Shown here in pieces: positions 9,377 to 23,440 of a DNA stretch of 64,000 nt. The stretch is from Ligustrum vulgare (lineage: Eukaryota > Streptophyta > Magnoliopsida > Lamiales > Oleaceae), in contig OY743190.1 in the NCBI GenBank assembly GCA_963555705.1, forward strand, positions 16,623,491 through 16,687,490, given 5' to 3'. The notes under the pieces are model-generated. The model saw only the letters and a list, made by a program, of their open reading frames with translations, was not told the origin of the DNA and searched no databases. Within the stretch, counting starts at the first letter, position 1. Every line of letters begins with the position of its first letter. A program made the position numbers and the translations under genes.

Positions 9377-11720
9377 TAATCTATAGTTTATTTTTGTTTT
9401 CTTTAATATATTTTTTAAGATTTGGTTGACAATGATTGTTTGTATTGATTGCAGAAGCCGAGCTCGTAAAATACTGGTCTTTTAGGATGCTTTTGACTCT
9501 TGACACTTGGACCGTCGACAACCTAGCTGCCTATAAGGGACGTACTTCGTTTGGTTAAATGTTTATTTCGAGTTCGATTTAGTTTTAAGTTTAGAATTTT
9601 TTTATTACTGTATGTTTGATGTTCGAGTTAATAGGAGTTAGAGTAGGAGTTGAAGTGAGTGATAGCTTTTAATAGAGTAGGGTTAGTACTAGGAGTTGGC
9701 AAGTCACGTTGGAAGCTAGAGTCGAAGTCGGAGTTGAAGAGAGTAATAATTTTTTTAAGAGTAAGGGTAGGTCTAGGAGTAGGTGAGTCATGGTAGGAGT
9801 AAGAGTCGAAGTAGGCACTAAAGTTTCACGATTAGGTTAATGGTAACAATAGGTAGGAGCAGCTCCGAAAATTTCATGAGTAGATGTAGGGGTCGTGTAT
9901 GAAATTTCATATTTTTGTATTACTATATATTTATTATTCTATAATTTACTACAGTTTTCTTTAAAAACTTGTAAAGATTTGCTTGAGAATGATTGTTGTT
10001 AATGATTGCAGAAGCTATGTTCGTGGAATTCTGCTCTTTTGGGGATGCTTATGATTATATACGCTTGGACCTTCCGCAATCCAGCCGCTCGTAGGGGAAG
10101 TTGTTTGTTTATTTAAATTCTTATGGCTTGTTCGATTTAGTTTTCAATTTTTAATTCATTATTATTTTATGTTTGATATAGATTGCAAGAGTTAATAGGA
10201 GTAGGAGTCGAAGTAGGGACTACGGTTCAGGAATTAGGGTAAGAGTTACAATAGATAGAAGCAGTTAATGAAATTTTATGATTCGAATTAAGAGTACTCT
10301 GCGAAATTTAATGATTTGGTAGTGCGATAAATTTTTTGTGTCGCTGTGTATTTATTATCATTGTATAATTTACTACTGTTTTCTTTAAAATATTTACAAA
10401 TAGTTGTTTGAGAAAAATTATTTTTTATTGATTGCTGAAGCTATGTTCGTGGAATTCTGGTCGTTCGGGGATGCTTTTGAATATATAAACTAGGGCCGTC
10501 TGCAGTCCAGCTGCTCGTGAGGGAAGTAGTTCATTTATTTGAATTCTTATGGCTCGTTCGATTTAGTTTTCAAATTTGAACTCACTAATATTGTATGTTT
10601 GATGTAGATTGCAAGAGTTAATAGGAGTCGGAGCATGAGTCGAAGCAGGATCTACAGTTTCACGAATAGGGGTAAAGGTAACAAAAGGTTGGAGCAGTTA
10701 ATGAACTTTTATGATTCAGAGTAAAAGTAGTTCGTAAAATGTAATGATTTGGTATTGCGATAAATTAGTTAATCTATAGTTCATTTTTGTTTTCTTTAAA
10801 ATATTTTCTTAGATTTGGTTGACAATGATTGTATGTATTGATTGCAGATGCCGAGCTCGTAAAATACCGGTCTTTCGGGATATTTTTGCCGTGGACACTT
10901 GAACCGTCAACAACCTAGCTTCCTATAAGGGAAGTGCTTCATTTAGTTAAATGTTTATGAGCAGTTCGATTTAGTTTTAAGTTTAGAATTTTATTACTAT
11001 TGTATGTTTGATGTAGATTACTTGAGTTAATAGGAGTTAGAGTAGGAGTTGAAGTGAGTGATAACTTTTAATAGAGTAGGGTTAGTGCTAGTACCAGGCA
11101 AGTCACGGTAGGAGTTAGAGTCGAAGTTGGAGTTGAAGAGAGTAATAATTTTTTTAAGAGTAGGTGTAGGTCTAGGAGTAGGTAAGTTATAGTCGAAGTA
11201 AGAGTCGAAGTAGGCACTAAGTTTCAAGAATGGGGTAAGGGTAACAATAGGTAGGAGCAGCTCCTAAAATTTCATACGTAGAAGTAAGAATAGTGTATGA
11301 AATTTCATGTTTTTGTGTTGCTATATATTTATTATTATTGTATAGTTTACCACAGTTTTCTTTAAAATATTTACAAAGATTTGTTTGGGAATGATTGCAG
11401 AAGCTATGTTCGTGGGATTCTGGTCGTTAGGGGATAATATATAAACCAGGGCCGTCTGCAATCCAACTGCATGTAAGTAGTTCATTTATTTAAATTCTTA
11501 TGGTTCGTTCGATTTAGTTTTCAGATTTGAACTCATTAATATTGTATGTTTGATGTAGATTGCAAGAGTTAATTGGAGTCGGAGCATGAGTCGAAGTAGG
11601 GTCTACAGTTTCACGAATAGGGGTAAGAGTAACAATAGGTTTGAGCAGTTAATGAACTTTTATGATTCAGAGTAAAAGTAGTTTATAAAATTTAATGATT
11701 TGGTATTGCGATAAATCAAT
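9377..11720. repeat. HOR unit 5 (2,344 bp)
   Basis: Zone I consensus with a private TATGAGCAGTTCG in D near 10,958 (ATGACCAGTTCG elsewhere). Confidence 0.9.
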
Positions 11721-14064
11721 TAATCTATAGTTTATTTTTGTTTTCTTTAATATATTTTTTAAGATTTGGTTGACAATGATTGTTTGTATTGATTGCAGAA
11801 GCCGAGCTCGTAAAATACTGGTCTTTTAGGATGCTTTTGACTCTTGACACTTGGACCGTCGACAACCTAGCTGCCTATAAGGGACGTACTTCGTTTGGTT
11901 AAATGTTTATTTCGAGTTCGATTTAGTTTTAAGTTTAGAATTTTTTTATTACTGTATGTTTGATGTTCGAGTTAATAGGAGTTAGAGTAGGAGTTGAAGT
12001 GAGTGATAGCTTTTAATAGAGTAGGGTTAGTACTAGGAGTTGGCAAGTCACGTTGGAAGCTAGAGTCGAAGTCGGAGTTGAAGAGAGTAATAATTTTTTT
12101 AAGAGTAAGGGTAGGTCTAGGAGTAGGTGAGTCATGGTAGGAGTAAGAGTCGAAGTAGGCACTAAAGTTTCACGATTAGGTTAATGGTAACAATAGGTAG
12201 GAGCAGCTCCGAAAATTTCATGAGTAGATGTAGGGGTCGTGTATGAAATTTCATATTTTTGTATTACTATATATTTATTATTCTATAATTTACTACAGTT
12301 TTCTTTAAAAACTTGTAAAGATTTGCTTGAGAATGATTGTTGTTAATGATTGCAGAAGCTATGTTCGTGGAATTCTGCTCTTTTGGGGATGCTTATGATT
12401 ATATACGCTTGGACCTTCCGCAATCCAGCCGCTCGTAGGGGAAGTTGTTTGTTTATTTAAATTCTTATGGCTTGTTCGATTTAGTTTTCAATTTTTAATT
12501 CATTATTATTTTATGTTTGATATAGATTGCAAGAGTTAATAGGAGTAGGAGTCGAAGTAGGGACTACGGTTCAGGAATTAGGGTAAGAGTTACAATAGAT
12601 AGAAGCAGTTAATGAAATTTTATGATTCGAATTAAGAGTACTCTGCGAAATTTAATGATTTGGTAGTGCGATAAATTTTTTGTGTCGCTGTGTATTTATT
12701 ATCATTGTATAATTTACTACTGTTTTCTTTAAAATATTTACAAATAGTTGTTTGAGAAAAATTATTTTTTATTGATTGCTGAAGCTATGTTCGTGGAATT
12801 CTGGTCGTTCGGGGATGCTTTTGAATATATAAACTAGGGCCGTCTGCAGTCCAGCTGCTCGTGAGGGAAGTAGTTCATTTATTTGAATTCTTATGGCTCG
12901 TTCGATTTAGTTTTCAAATTTGAACTCACTAATATTGTATGTTTGATGTAGATTGCAAGAGTTAATAGGAGTCGGAGCATGAGTCGAAGCAGGATCTACA
13001 GTTTCACGAATAGGGGTAAAGGTAACAAAAGGTTGGAGCAGTTAATGAACTTTTATGATTCAGAGTAAAAGTAGTTCGTAAAATGTAATGATTTGGTATT
13101 GCGATAAATTAGTTAATCTATAGTTCATTTTTGTTTTCTTTAAAATATTTTCTTAGATTTGGTTGACAATGATTGTATGTATTGATTGCAGATGCCGAGC
13201 TCGTAAAATACCGGTCTTTCGGGATATTTTTGCCGTGGACACTTGAACCGTCAACAACCTAGCTTCCTATAAGGGAAGTGCTTCATTTAGTTAAATGTTT
13301 ATGACCAGTTCGATTTAGTTTTAAGTTTAGAATTTTATTACTATTGTATGTTTGATGTAGATTACTTGAGTTAATAGGAGTTAGAGTAGGAGTTGAAGTG
13401 AGTGATAACTTTTAATAGAGTAGGGTTAGTGCTAGTACCAGGCAAGTCACGGTAGGAGTTAGAGGCGAAGTTGGAGTTGAATAGAGTAATAATTTTTTTA
13501 AGAGTAGGTGTAGGTCTAGGAGTAGGTAAGTTATAGTCGAAGTAAGAGTCGAAGTAGGCACTAAGTTTCAAGAATGGGGTAAGGGTAACAATAGGTAGGA
13601 GCAGCTCCTAAAATTTCATACGTAGAAGTAAGAATAGTGTATGAAATTTCATGTTTTTGTGTTGCTATATATTTATTATTATTGTATAGTTTACCACAGT
13701 TTTCTTTAAAATATTTACAAAGATTTGTTTGGGAATGATTGCAGAAGCTATGTTCGTGGGATTCTGGTCGTTAGGGGATAATATATAAACCAGGGCCGTC
13801 TGCAATCCAACTGCATGTAAGTAGTTCATTTATTTAAATTCTTATGGTTCGTTCGATTTAGTTTTCAGATTTGAACTCATTAATATTGTATGTTTGATGT
13901 AGATTGCAAGAGTTAATTGGAGTCGGAGCATGAGTCGAAGTAGGGTCTACAGTTTCACGAATAGGGGTAAGAGTAACAATAGGTTTGAGCAGTTAATGAA
14001 CTTTTATGATTCAGAGTAAAAGTAGTTTATAAAATTTAATGATTTGGTATTGCGATAAATCAAT
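11721..14064. repeat. HOR unit 6 (2,344 bp)
   Basis: Zone I consensus with two private changes in the purine block of D near 13,465-13,483: GAGGCGAAG for GAGTCGAAG, and GAATAGAG for GAAGAGAG. Confidence 0.9.
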
Positions 14065-16408
14065 TAATCTATAGTTTATTTTTGTTTTCTTTAATATATT
14101 TTTTAAGATTTGGTTGACAATGATTGTTTGTATTGATTGCAGAAGCCGAGCTCGTAAAATACTGGTCTTTTAGGATGCTTTTGACTCTTGACACTTGGAC
14201 CGTCGACAACCTAGCTGCCTATAAGGGACGTACTTCGTTTGGTTAAATGTTTATTTCGAGTTCGATTTAGTTTTAAGTTTAGAATTTTTTTATTACTGTA
14301 TGTTTGATGTTCGAGTTAATAGGAGTTAGAGTAGGAGTTGAAGTGAGTGATAGCTTTTAATAGAGTAGGGTTAGTACTAGGAGTTGGCAAGTCACGTTGG
14401 AAGCTAGAGTCGAAGTCGGAGTTGAAGAGAGTAATAATTTTTTTAAGAGTAAGGGTAGGTCTAGGAGTAGGTGAGTCATGGTAGGAGTAAGAGTCGAAGT
14501 AGGCACTAAAGTTTCACGATTAGGTTAATGGTAACAATAGGTAGGAGCAGCTCCGAAAATTTCATGAGTAGATGTAGGGGTCGTGTATGAAATTTCATAT
14601 TTTTGTATTACTATATATTTATTATTCTATAATTTACTACAGTTTTCTTTAAAAACTTGTAAAGATTTGCTTGAGAATGATTGTTGTTAATGATTGCAGA
14701 AGCTATGTTCGTGGAATTCTGCTCTTTTGGGGATGCTTATGATGATATACGCTTGGACCTTCCGCAATCCAGCCGCTCGTAGGGGAAGTTGTTTGTTTAT
14801 TTAAATTCTTATGGCTTGTTCGATTTAGTTTTCAATTTTTAATTCATTATTATTTTATGTTTGATATAGATTGCAAGAGTTAATAGGAGTAGGAGTCGAA
14901 GTAGGGACTACGGTTCAGGAATTAGGGTAAGAGTTACAATAGATAGAAGCAGTTAATGAAATTTTATGATTCGAATTAAGAGTACTCTGCGAAATTTAAT
15001 GATTTGGTAGTGCGATAAATTTTTTGTGTCGCTGTGTATTTATTATCATTGTATAATTTACTACTGTTTTCTTTAAAATATTTACAAATAGTTGTTTGAG
15101 AAAAATTATTTTTTATTGATTGCTGAAGCTATGTTCGTGGAATTCTGGTCGTTCGGGGATGCTTTTGAATATATAAACTAGGGCCGTCTGCAGTCCAGCT
15201 GCTCGTGAGGGAAGTAGTTCATTTATTTGAATTCTTATGGCTCGTTCGATTTAGTTTTCAAATTTGAACTCACTAATATTGTATGTTTGATGTAGATTGC
15301 AAGAGTTAATAGGAGTCGGAGCATGAGTCGAAGCAGGATCTACAGTTTCACGAATAGGGGTAAAGGTAACAAAAGGTTGGAGCAGTTAATGAACTTTTAT
15401 GATTCAGAGTAAAAGTAGTTCGTAAAATGTAATGATTTGGTATTGCGATAAATTAGTTAATCTATAGTTCATTTTTGTTTTCTTTAAAATATTTTCTTAG
15501 ATTTGGTTGACAATGATTGTATGTATTGATTGCAGATGCCGAGCTCGTAAAATACCGGTCTTTCGGGATATTTTTGCCGTGGACACTTGAACCGTCAACA
15601 ACCTAGCTTCCTATAAGGGAAGTGCTTCATTTAGTTAAATGTTTATGACCAGTTCGATTTAGTTTTAAGTTTAGAATTTTATTACTATTGTATGTTTGAT
15701 GTAGATTACTTGAGTTAATAGGAGTTAGAGTAGGAGTTGAAGTGAGTGATAACTTTTAATAGAGTAGGGTTAGTGCTAGTACCAGGCAAGTCACGGTAGG
15801 AGTTAGAGTCGAAGTTGGAGTTGAAGAGAGTAATAATTTTTTTAAGAGTAGGTGTAGGTCTAGGAGTAGGTAAGTTATAGTCGAAGTAAGAGTCGAAGTA
15901 GGCACTAAGTTTCAAGAATGGGGTAAGGGTAACAATAGGTAGGAGCAGCTCCTAAAATTTCATACGTAGAAGTAAGAATAGTGTATGAAATTTCATGTTT
16001 TTGTGTTGCTATATATTTATTATTATTGTATAGTTTACCACAGTTTTCTTTAAAATATTTACAAAGATTTGTTTGGGAATGATTGCAGAAGCTATGTTCG
16101 TGGGATTCTGGTCGTTAGGGGATAATATATAAACCAGGGCCGTCTGCAATCCAACTGCATGTAAGTAGTTCATTTATTTAAATTCTTATGGTTCGTTCGA
16201 TTTAGTTTTCAGATTTGAACTCATTAATATTGTATGTTTGATGTAGATTGCAAGAGTTAATTGGAGTCGGAGCATGAGTCGAAGTAGGGTCTACAGTTTC
16301 ACGAATAGGGGTAAGAGTAACAATAGGTTTGAGCAGTTAATGAACTTTTATGATTCAGAGTAAAAGTAGTTTATAAAATTTAATGATTTGGTATTGCGAT
16401 AAATCAAT
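14065..16408. repeat. HOR unit 7 (2,344 bp)
   Basis: Zone I consensus. B has TATGATGATATACG near 14,742 in place of TATGATTATATACG, a variant shared with units 8 and 10 but not 9. Confidence 0.9.
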
Positions 16409-18752
16409 TAATCTATAGTTTATTTTTGTTTTCTTTAATATATTTTTTAAGATTTGGTTGACAATGATTGTTTGTATTGATTGCAGAAGCCGAGCTCGTA
16501 AAATACTGGTCTTTTAGGATGCTTTTGACTCTTGACACTTGGACCGTCGACAACCTAGCTGCCTATAAGGGACGTACTTCGTTTGGTTAAATGTTTATTT
16601 CGAGTTCGATTTAGTTTTAAGTTTAGAATTTTTTTATTACTGTATGTTTGATGTTCGAGTTAATAGGAGTTAGAGTAGGAGTTGAAGTGAGTGATAGCTT
16701 TTAATAGAGTAGGGTTAGTACTAGGAGTTGGCAAGTCACGTTGGAAGCTAGAGTCGAAGTCGGAGTTGAAGAGAGTAATAATTTTTTTAAGAGTAAGGGT
16801 AGGTCTAGGAGTAGGTGAGTCATGGTAGGAGTAAGAGTCGAAGTAGGCACTAAAGTTTCACGATTAGGTTAATGGTAACAATAGGTAGGAGCAGCTCCGA
16901 AAATTTCATGAGTAGATGTAGGGGTCGTGTATGAAATTTCATATTTTTGTATTACTATATATTTATTATTCTATAATTTACTACAGTTTTCTTTAAAAAT
17001 TTGTAAAGATTTGCTTGAGAATGATTGTTGTTAATGATTGCAGAAGCTATGTTCGTGGAATTCTGCTCTTTTGGGGATGCTTATGATGATATACGCTTGG
17101 ACCTTCCGCAATCCAGCCGCTCGTAGGGGAAGTTGTTTGTTTATTTAAATTCTTATGGCTTGTTCGATTTAGTTTTCAATTTTTAATTCATTATTATTTT
17201 ATGTTTGATATAGATTGCAAGAGTTAATAGGAGTAGGAGTCGAAGTAGGGACTACGGTTCAGGAATTAGGGTAAGAGTTACAATAGATAGAAGCAGTTAA
17301 TGAAATTTTATGATTCGAATTAAGAGTACTCTGCGAAATTTAATGATTTGGTAGTGCGATAAATTTTTTGTGTCGCTGTGTATTTATTATCATTGTATAA
17401 TTTACTACTGTTTTCTTTAAAATATTTACAAATAGTTGTTTGAGAAAAATTATTTTTTATTGATTGCTGAAGCTATGTTCGTGGAATTCTGGTCGTTCGG
17501 GGATGCTTTTGAATATATAAACTAGGGCCGTCTGCAGTCCAGCTGCTCGTGAGGGAAGTAGTTCATTTATTTGAATTCTTATGGCTCGTTCGATTTAGTT
17601 TTCAAATTTGAACTCACTAATATTGTATGTTTGATGTAGATTGCAAGAGTTAATAGGAGTCGGAGCATGAGTCGAAGCAGGATCTACAGTTTCACGAATA
17701 GGGGTAAAGGTAACAAAAGGTTGGAGCAGTTAATGAACTTTTATGATTCAGAGTAAAAGTAGTTCGTAAAATGTAATGATTTGGTATTGCGATAAATTAG
17801 TTAATCTATAGTTCATTTTTGTTTTCTTTAAAATATTTTCTTAGATTTGGTTGACAATGATTGTATGTATTGATTGCAGATGCCGAGCTCGTAAAATACC
17901 GGTCTTTCGGGATATTTTTGCCGTGGACACTTGAACCGTCAACAACCTAGCTTCCTATAAGGGAAGTGCTTCATTTAGTTAAATGTTTATGACCAGTTCG
18001 ATTTAGTTTTAAGTTTAGAATTTTATTACTATTGTATGTTTGATGTAGATTACTTGAGTTAATAGGAGTTAGAGTAGGAGTTGAAGTGAGTGATAACTTT
18101 TAATAGAGTAGGGTTAGTGCTAGTACCAGGCAAGTCACGGTAGGAGTTAGAGTCGAAGTTGGAGTTGAAGAGAGTAATAATTTTTTTAAGAGTAGGTGTA
18201 GGTCTAGGAGTAGGTAAGTTATAGTCGAAGTAAGAGTCGAAGTAGGCACTAAGTTTCAAGAATGGGGTAAGGGTAACAATAGGTAGGAGCAGCTCCTAAA
18301 ATTTCATAAGTAGAAGTAAGAATAGCGTATGAAATTTCATGTTTTTGTGTTGCTATATATTTATTATTATTGTATAGTTTACCACAGTTTTCTTTAAAAT
18401 ATTTACAAAGATTTGTTTGGGAATGATTGCAGAAGCTATGTTCGTGGGATTCTGGTCGTTAGGGGATAATATATAAACCAGGGCCGTCTGCAATCCAACT
18501 GCATGTAAGTAGTTCATTTATTTAAATTCTTATGGTTCGTTCGATTTAGTTTTCAGATTTGAACTCATTAATATTGTATGTTTGATGTAGATTGCAAGAG
18601 TTAATTGGAGTCGGAGCATGAGTCGAAGTAGGGTCTACAGTTTCACGAATAGGGGTAAGAGTAACAATAGGTTTGAGCAGTTAATGAACTTTTATGATTC
18701 AGAGTAAAAGTAGTTTATAAAATTTAATGATTTGGTATTGCGATAAATCAAT
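16409..18752. repeat. HOR unit 8 (2,344 bp)
   Basis: Carries the GATGATATACG variant in B, a private AAAAATTTGTAAAG near 17,000, and TTTCATAAGTAG with ATAGCGTATG at the end of D (about 18,303-18,330). The last pair recurs only in unit 10. Confidence 0.9.
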
Positions 18753-21096
18753 TAATCTATAGTTTATTTTTGTTTTCTTTAATATATTTTTTAAGATTTG
18801 GTTGACAATGATTGTTTGTATTGATTGCAGAAGCCGAGCTCGTAAAATACTGGTCTTTTAGGATGCTTTTGACTCTTGACACTTGGACCGTCGACAACCT
18901 AGCTGCCTATAAGGGACGTACTTCGTTTGGTTAAATGTTTATTTCGAGTTCGATTTAGTTTTAAGTTTAGAATTTTTTTATTACTGTATGTTTGATGTTC
19001 GAGTTAATAGGAGTTAGAGTAGGAGTTGAAGTGAGTGATAGCTTTTAATAGAGTAGGGTTAGTACTAGGAGTTGGCAAGTCACGTTGGAAGCTAGAGTCG
19101 AAGTCGGAGTTGAAGAGAGTAATAATTTTTTTAAGAGTAAGGGTAGGTCTAGGAGTAGGTGAGTCATGGTAGGAGTAAGAGTCGAAGTAGGCACTAAAGT
19201 TTCACGATTAGGTTAATGGTAACAATAGGTAGGAGCAGCTCCGAAAATTTCATGAGTAGATGTAGGGGTCGTGTATGAAATTTCATATTTTTGTATTACT
19301 ATATATTTATTATTCTATAATTTACTACAGTTTTCTTTAAAAACTTGTAAAGATTTGCTTGAGAATGATTGTTGTTAATGATTGCAGAAGCTATGTTCGT
19401 GGAATTCTGCTCTTTTGGGGATGCTTATGATTATATACGCTTGGACCTTCCGCAATCCAGCCGCTCGTAGGGGAAGTTGTTTGTTTATTTAAATTCTTAT
19501 GGCTTGTTCGATTTAGTTTTCAATTTTTAATTCATTATTATTTTATGTTTGATATAGATTGCAAGAGTTAATAGGAGTAGGAGTCGAAGTAGGGACTACG
19601 GTTCAGGAATTAGGGTAAGAGTTACAATAGATAGAAGCAGTTAATGAAATTTTATGATTCGAATTAAGAGTACTCTGCGAAATTTAATGATTTGGTAGTG
19701 CGATAAATTTTTTGTGTCGCTGTGTATTTATTATCATTGTATAATTTACTACTGTTTTCTTTAAAATATTTACAAATAGTTGTTTGAGAAAAATTATTTT
19801 TTATTGATTGCTGAAGCTATGTTCGTGGAATTCTGGTCGTTCGGGGATGCTTTTGAATATATAAACTAGGGCCGTCTGCAGTCCAGCTGCTCGTGAGGGA
19901 AGTAGTTCATTTATTTGAATTCTTATGGCTCGTTCGATTTAGTTTTCAAATTTGAACTCACTAATATTGTATGTTTGATGTAGATTGCAAGAGTTAATAG
20001 GAGTCGGAGCATGAGTCGAAGCAGGATCTACAGTTTCACGAATAGGGGTAAAGGTAACAAAAGGTTGGAGCAGTTAATGAACTTTTATGATTCAGAGTAA
20101 AAGTAGTTCGTAAAATGTAATGATTTGGTATTGCGATAAATTAGTTAATCTATAGTTCATTTTTGTTTTCTTTAAAATATTTTCTTAGATTTGGTTGACA
20201 ATGATTGTATGTATTGATTGCAGATGCCGAGCTCGTAAAATACCGGTCTTTCGGGATATTTTTGCCGTGGACACTTGAACCGTCAACAACCTAGCTTCCT
20301 ATAAGGGAAGTGCTTCATTTAGTTAAATGTTTATGACCAGTTCGATTTAGTTTTAAGTTTAGAATTTTATTACTATTGTATGTTTGATGTAGATTACTTG
20401 AGTTAATAGGAGTTAGAGTAGGAGTTGAAGTGAGTGATAACTTTTAATAGAGTAGGGTTAGTGCTAGTACCAGGCAAGTCACGGTAGGAGTTAGAGTCGA
20501 AGTTGGAGTTGAAGAGAGTAATAATTTTTTTAAGAGTAGGTGTAGGTCTAGGAGTAGGTAAGTTATAGTCGAAGTAAGAGTCGAAGTAGGCACTAAGTTT
20601 CAAGAATGGGGTAAGGGTAACAATAGGTAGGAGCAGCTCCTAAAATTTCATACGTAGAAGTAAGAATAGTGTATGAAATTTCATGTTTTTGTGTTGCTAT
20701 ATATTTATTATTATTGTATAGTTTACCACAGTTTTCTTTAAAATATTTACAAAGATTTGTTTGGGAATGATTGCAGAAGCTATGTTCGTGGGATTCTGGT
20801 CGTTAGGGGATAATATATAAACCAGGGCCGTCTGCAATCCAACTGCATGTAAGTAGTTCATTTATTTAAATTCTTATGGTTCGTTCGATTTAGTTTTCAG
20901 ATTTGAACTCATTAATATTGTATGTTTGATGTAGATTGCAAGAGTTAATTGGAGTCGGAGCATGAGTCGAAGTAGGGTCTACAGTTTCACGAATAGGGGT
21001 AAGAGTAACAATAGGTTTGAGCAGTTAATGAACTTTTATGATTCAGAGTAAAAGTAGTTTATAAAATTTAATGATTTGGTATTGCGATAAATCAAT
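18753..21096. repeat. HOR unit 9 (2,344 bp)
   Basis: Plain zone I consensus, lacking both the GATGATATACG and ATAGCGTATG variants that its neighbours 8 and 10 share. Confidence 0.9.
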
Positions 21097-23440
21097 TAAT
21101 CTATAGTTTATTTTTGTTTTCTTTAATATATTTTTTAAGATTTGGTTGACAATGATTGTTTGTATTGATTGCAGAAGCCGAGCTCGTAAAATACTGGTCT
21201 TTTAGGATGCTTTTGACTCTTGACACTTGGACCGTCGACAACCTAGCTGCCTATAAGGGACGTACTTCGTTTGGTTAAATGTTTATTTCGAGTTCGATTT
21301 AGTTTTAAGTTTAGAATTTTTTTATTACTGTATGTTTGATGTTCGAGTTAATAGGAGTTAGAGTAGGAGTTGAAGTGAGTGATAGCTTTTAATAGAGTAG
21401 GGTTAGTACTAGGAGTTGGCAAGTCACGTTGGAAGCTAGAGTCGAAGTCGGAGTTGAAGAGAGTAATAATTTTTTTAAGAGTAAGGGTAGGTCTAGGAGT
21501 AGGTGAGTCATGGTAGGAGTAAGAGTCGAAGTAGGCACTAAAGTTTCACGATTAGGTTAATGGTAACAATAGGTAGGAGCAGCTCCGAAAATTTCATGAG
21601 TAGATGTAGGGGTCGTGTATGAAATTTCATATTTTTGTATTACTATATATTTATTATTCTATAATTTACTACAGTTTTCTTTAAAAACTTGTAAAGATTT
21701 GCTTGAGAATGATTGTTGTTAATGATTGCAGAAGCTATGTTCGTGGAATTCTGCTCTTTTGGGGATGCTTATGATGATATACGCTTGGACCTTCCGCAAT
21801 CCAGCCGCTCGTAGGGGAAGTTGTTTGTTTATTTAAATTCTTATGGCTTGTTCGATTTAGTTTTCAATTTTTAATTCATTATTATTTTATGTTTGATATA
21901 GATTGCAAGAGTTAATAGGAGTAGGAGTCGAAGTAGGGACTACGGTTCAGGAATTAGGGTAAGAGTTACAATAGATAGAAGCAGTTAATGAAATTTTATG
22001 ATTCGAATTAAGAGTACTCTGCGAAATTTAATGATTTGGTAGTGCGATAAATTTTTTGTGTCGCTGTGTATTTATTATCATTGTATAATTTACTACTGTT
22101 TTCTTTAAAATATTTACAAATAGTTGTTTGAGAAAAATTATTTTTTATTGATTGCTGAAGCTATGTTCGTGGAATTCTGTTCGTTCGGGGATGCTTTTGA
22201 ATATATAAACTAGGGCCGTCTGCAGTCCAGCTGCTCGTGAGGGAAGTAGTTCATTTATTTGAATTCTTATGGCTCGTTCGATTTAGTTTTCAAATTTGAA
22301 CTCACTAATATTGTATGTTTGATGTAGATTGCAAGAGTTAATAGGAGTCGGAGCATGAGTCGAAGCAGGATCTACAGTTTCACGAATAGTGGTAAAGGTA
22401 ACAACAGGTTGGAGCAGTTAATGAACTTTTATGATTCAGAGTAAAAGTAGTTCGTAAAATGTAATGATTTGGTATTGCGATAAATTAGTTAATCTATAGT
22501 TCATTTTTGTTTTCTTTAAAATATTTTCTTAGATTTGGTTGACAATGATTGTATGTATTGATTGCAGATGCCGAGCTCGTAAAATACCGGTCTTTCGGGA
22601 TATTTTTGCCGTGGACACTTGAACCGTCAACAACCTAGCTTCTTATAAGGGAAGTACTTCATTTAGTTAAATATTTATGACCAGTTCGATTTAGTTTTAA
22701 GTTTAGAATTTTATTACTATTGTATGTTTGATGTAGATTACTTGAGTTAATAGGAGCTAGAGTAGGAGTTGAAGTGAGTGATAACTTTTAATAGAGTAGG
22801 GTTAGTGCTAGTAGCAGGCAAGTCACGGTAGGAGTTAGAGTCGAAGTTGGAGTTGAAGAGAGTAATAATTTTTTTTAAGAGTAGGTGTAGGTCTAGGAGT
22901 AGGTAAGTTATAGTCGAAGTAAGAGTCGAAGTAGGCACTAAGTTTCACGAATGGGGTAAGGGTAACAATAGGTAGGAGCAGCTCCTAAAATTTCATAAGT
23001 AGAAGTAAGAATAGCGTATGAAATTTCATGTTTTTGTGTTGCTATATATTTATTATTATTGTATAGTTTACCACAGTTTTCTTTAAAATATTTACAAAGA
23101 TTTGTTTGGGAATGATTGCAGAAGCTATGTTCGTGGAATTCTGGTCGTTAGGGGATAATATATAAACCAGGGCCGTCTGCAATCCAACTGCATGTTAGTA
23201 GTTCATTTATTTAAATTCTTATGGTTCGTTCGATTAATTTTCAAATTTGAACTCATTAATATTGTATGTTTGATGTAGATTGCAAGAGTTAATTGGAGTC
23301 GGAGCATGAGTCGAAGTAGGGTCTACAGTTTCACGAATAGGGGTAAGAGTAATAATAGGTTTGAGCAGTTAATGAACTTTTATGACTCAGAGTAAAAGAT
23401 GTTTATAAAATTTAATGATTTGGTAATGCGATAAATCAAT
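21097..23440. repeat. HOR unit 10 (2,344 bp), mosaic
   Basis: A and B are zone I. Zone II alleles first appear late in C (about 22,388), after which D and E mix both allele sets with many private substitutions. It keeps the exact zone I length even though much of its right half is zone II-like, so the zone II hexamer gains in D had not been acquired. Confidence 0.88.

Larger units (their letters stand above)
1..22387. repeat. Zone I: homogeneous 2,344-bp HOR subarray
   Basis: Ten consecutive copies start every 2,344 bp without one net indel (1, 2345, 4689, 7033, 9377, 11721, 14065, 16409, 18753, 21097). Offsets inside each copy are A 0-564, B 565-988, C 989-1392, D 1393-1965 and E 1966-2343. 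Zone-specific markers include GAATTTTTTTATTACT in A, CTCGTAGGGG in B, CGTGAGGGAAG in C, AGTACCAGG in D and CCAACTGCATG in E. Copies differ by only a handful of substitutions, which indicates recent amplification or strong homogenisation. The right edge is set at the first zone II marker in the C monomer of unit 10. Confidence 0.93.
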
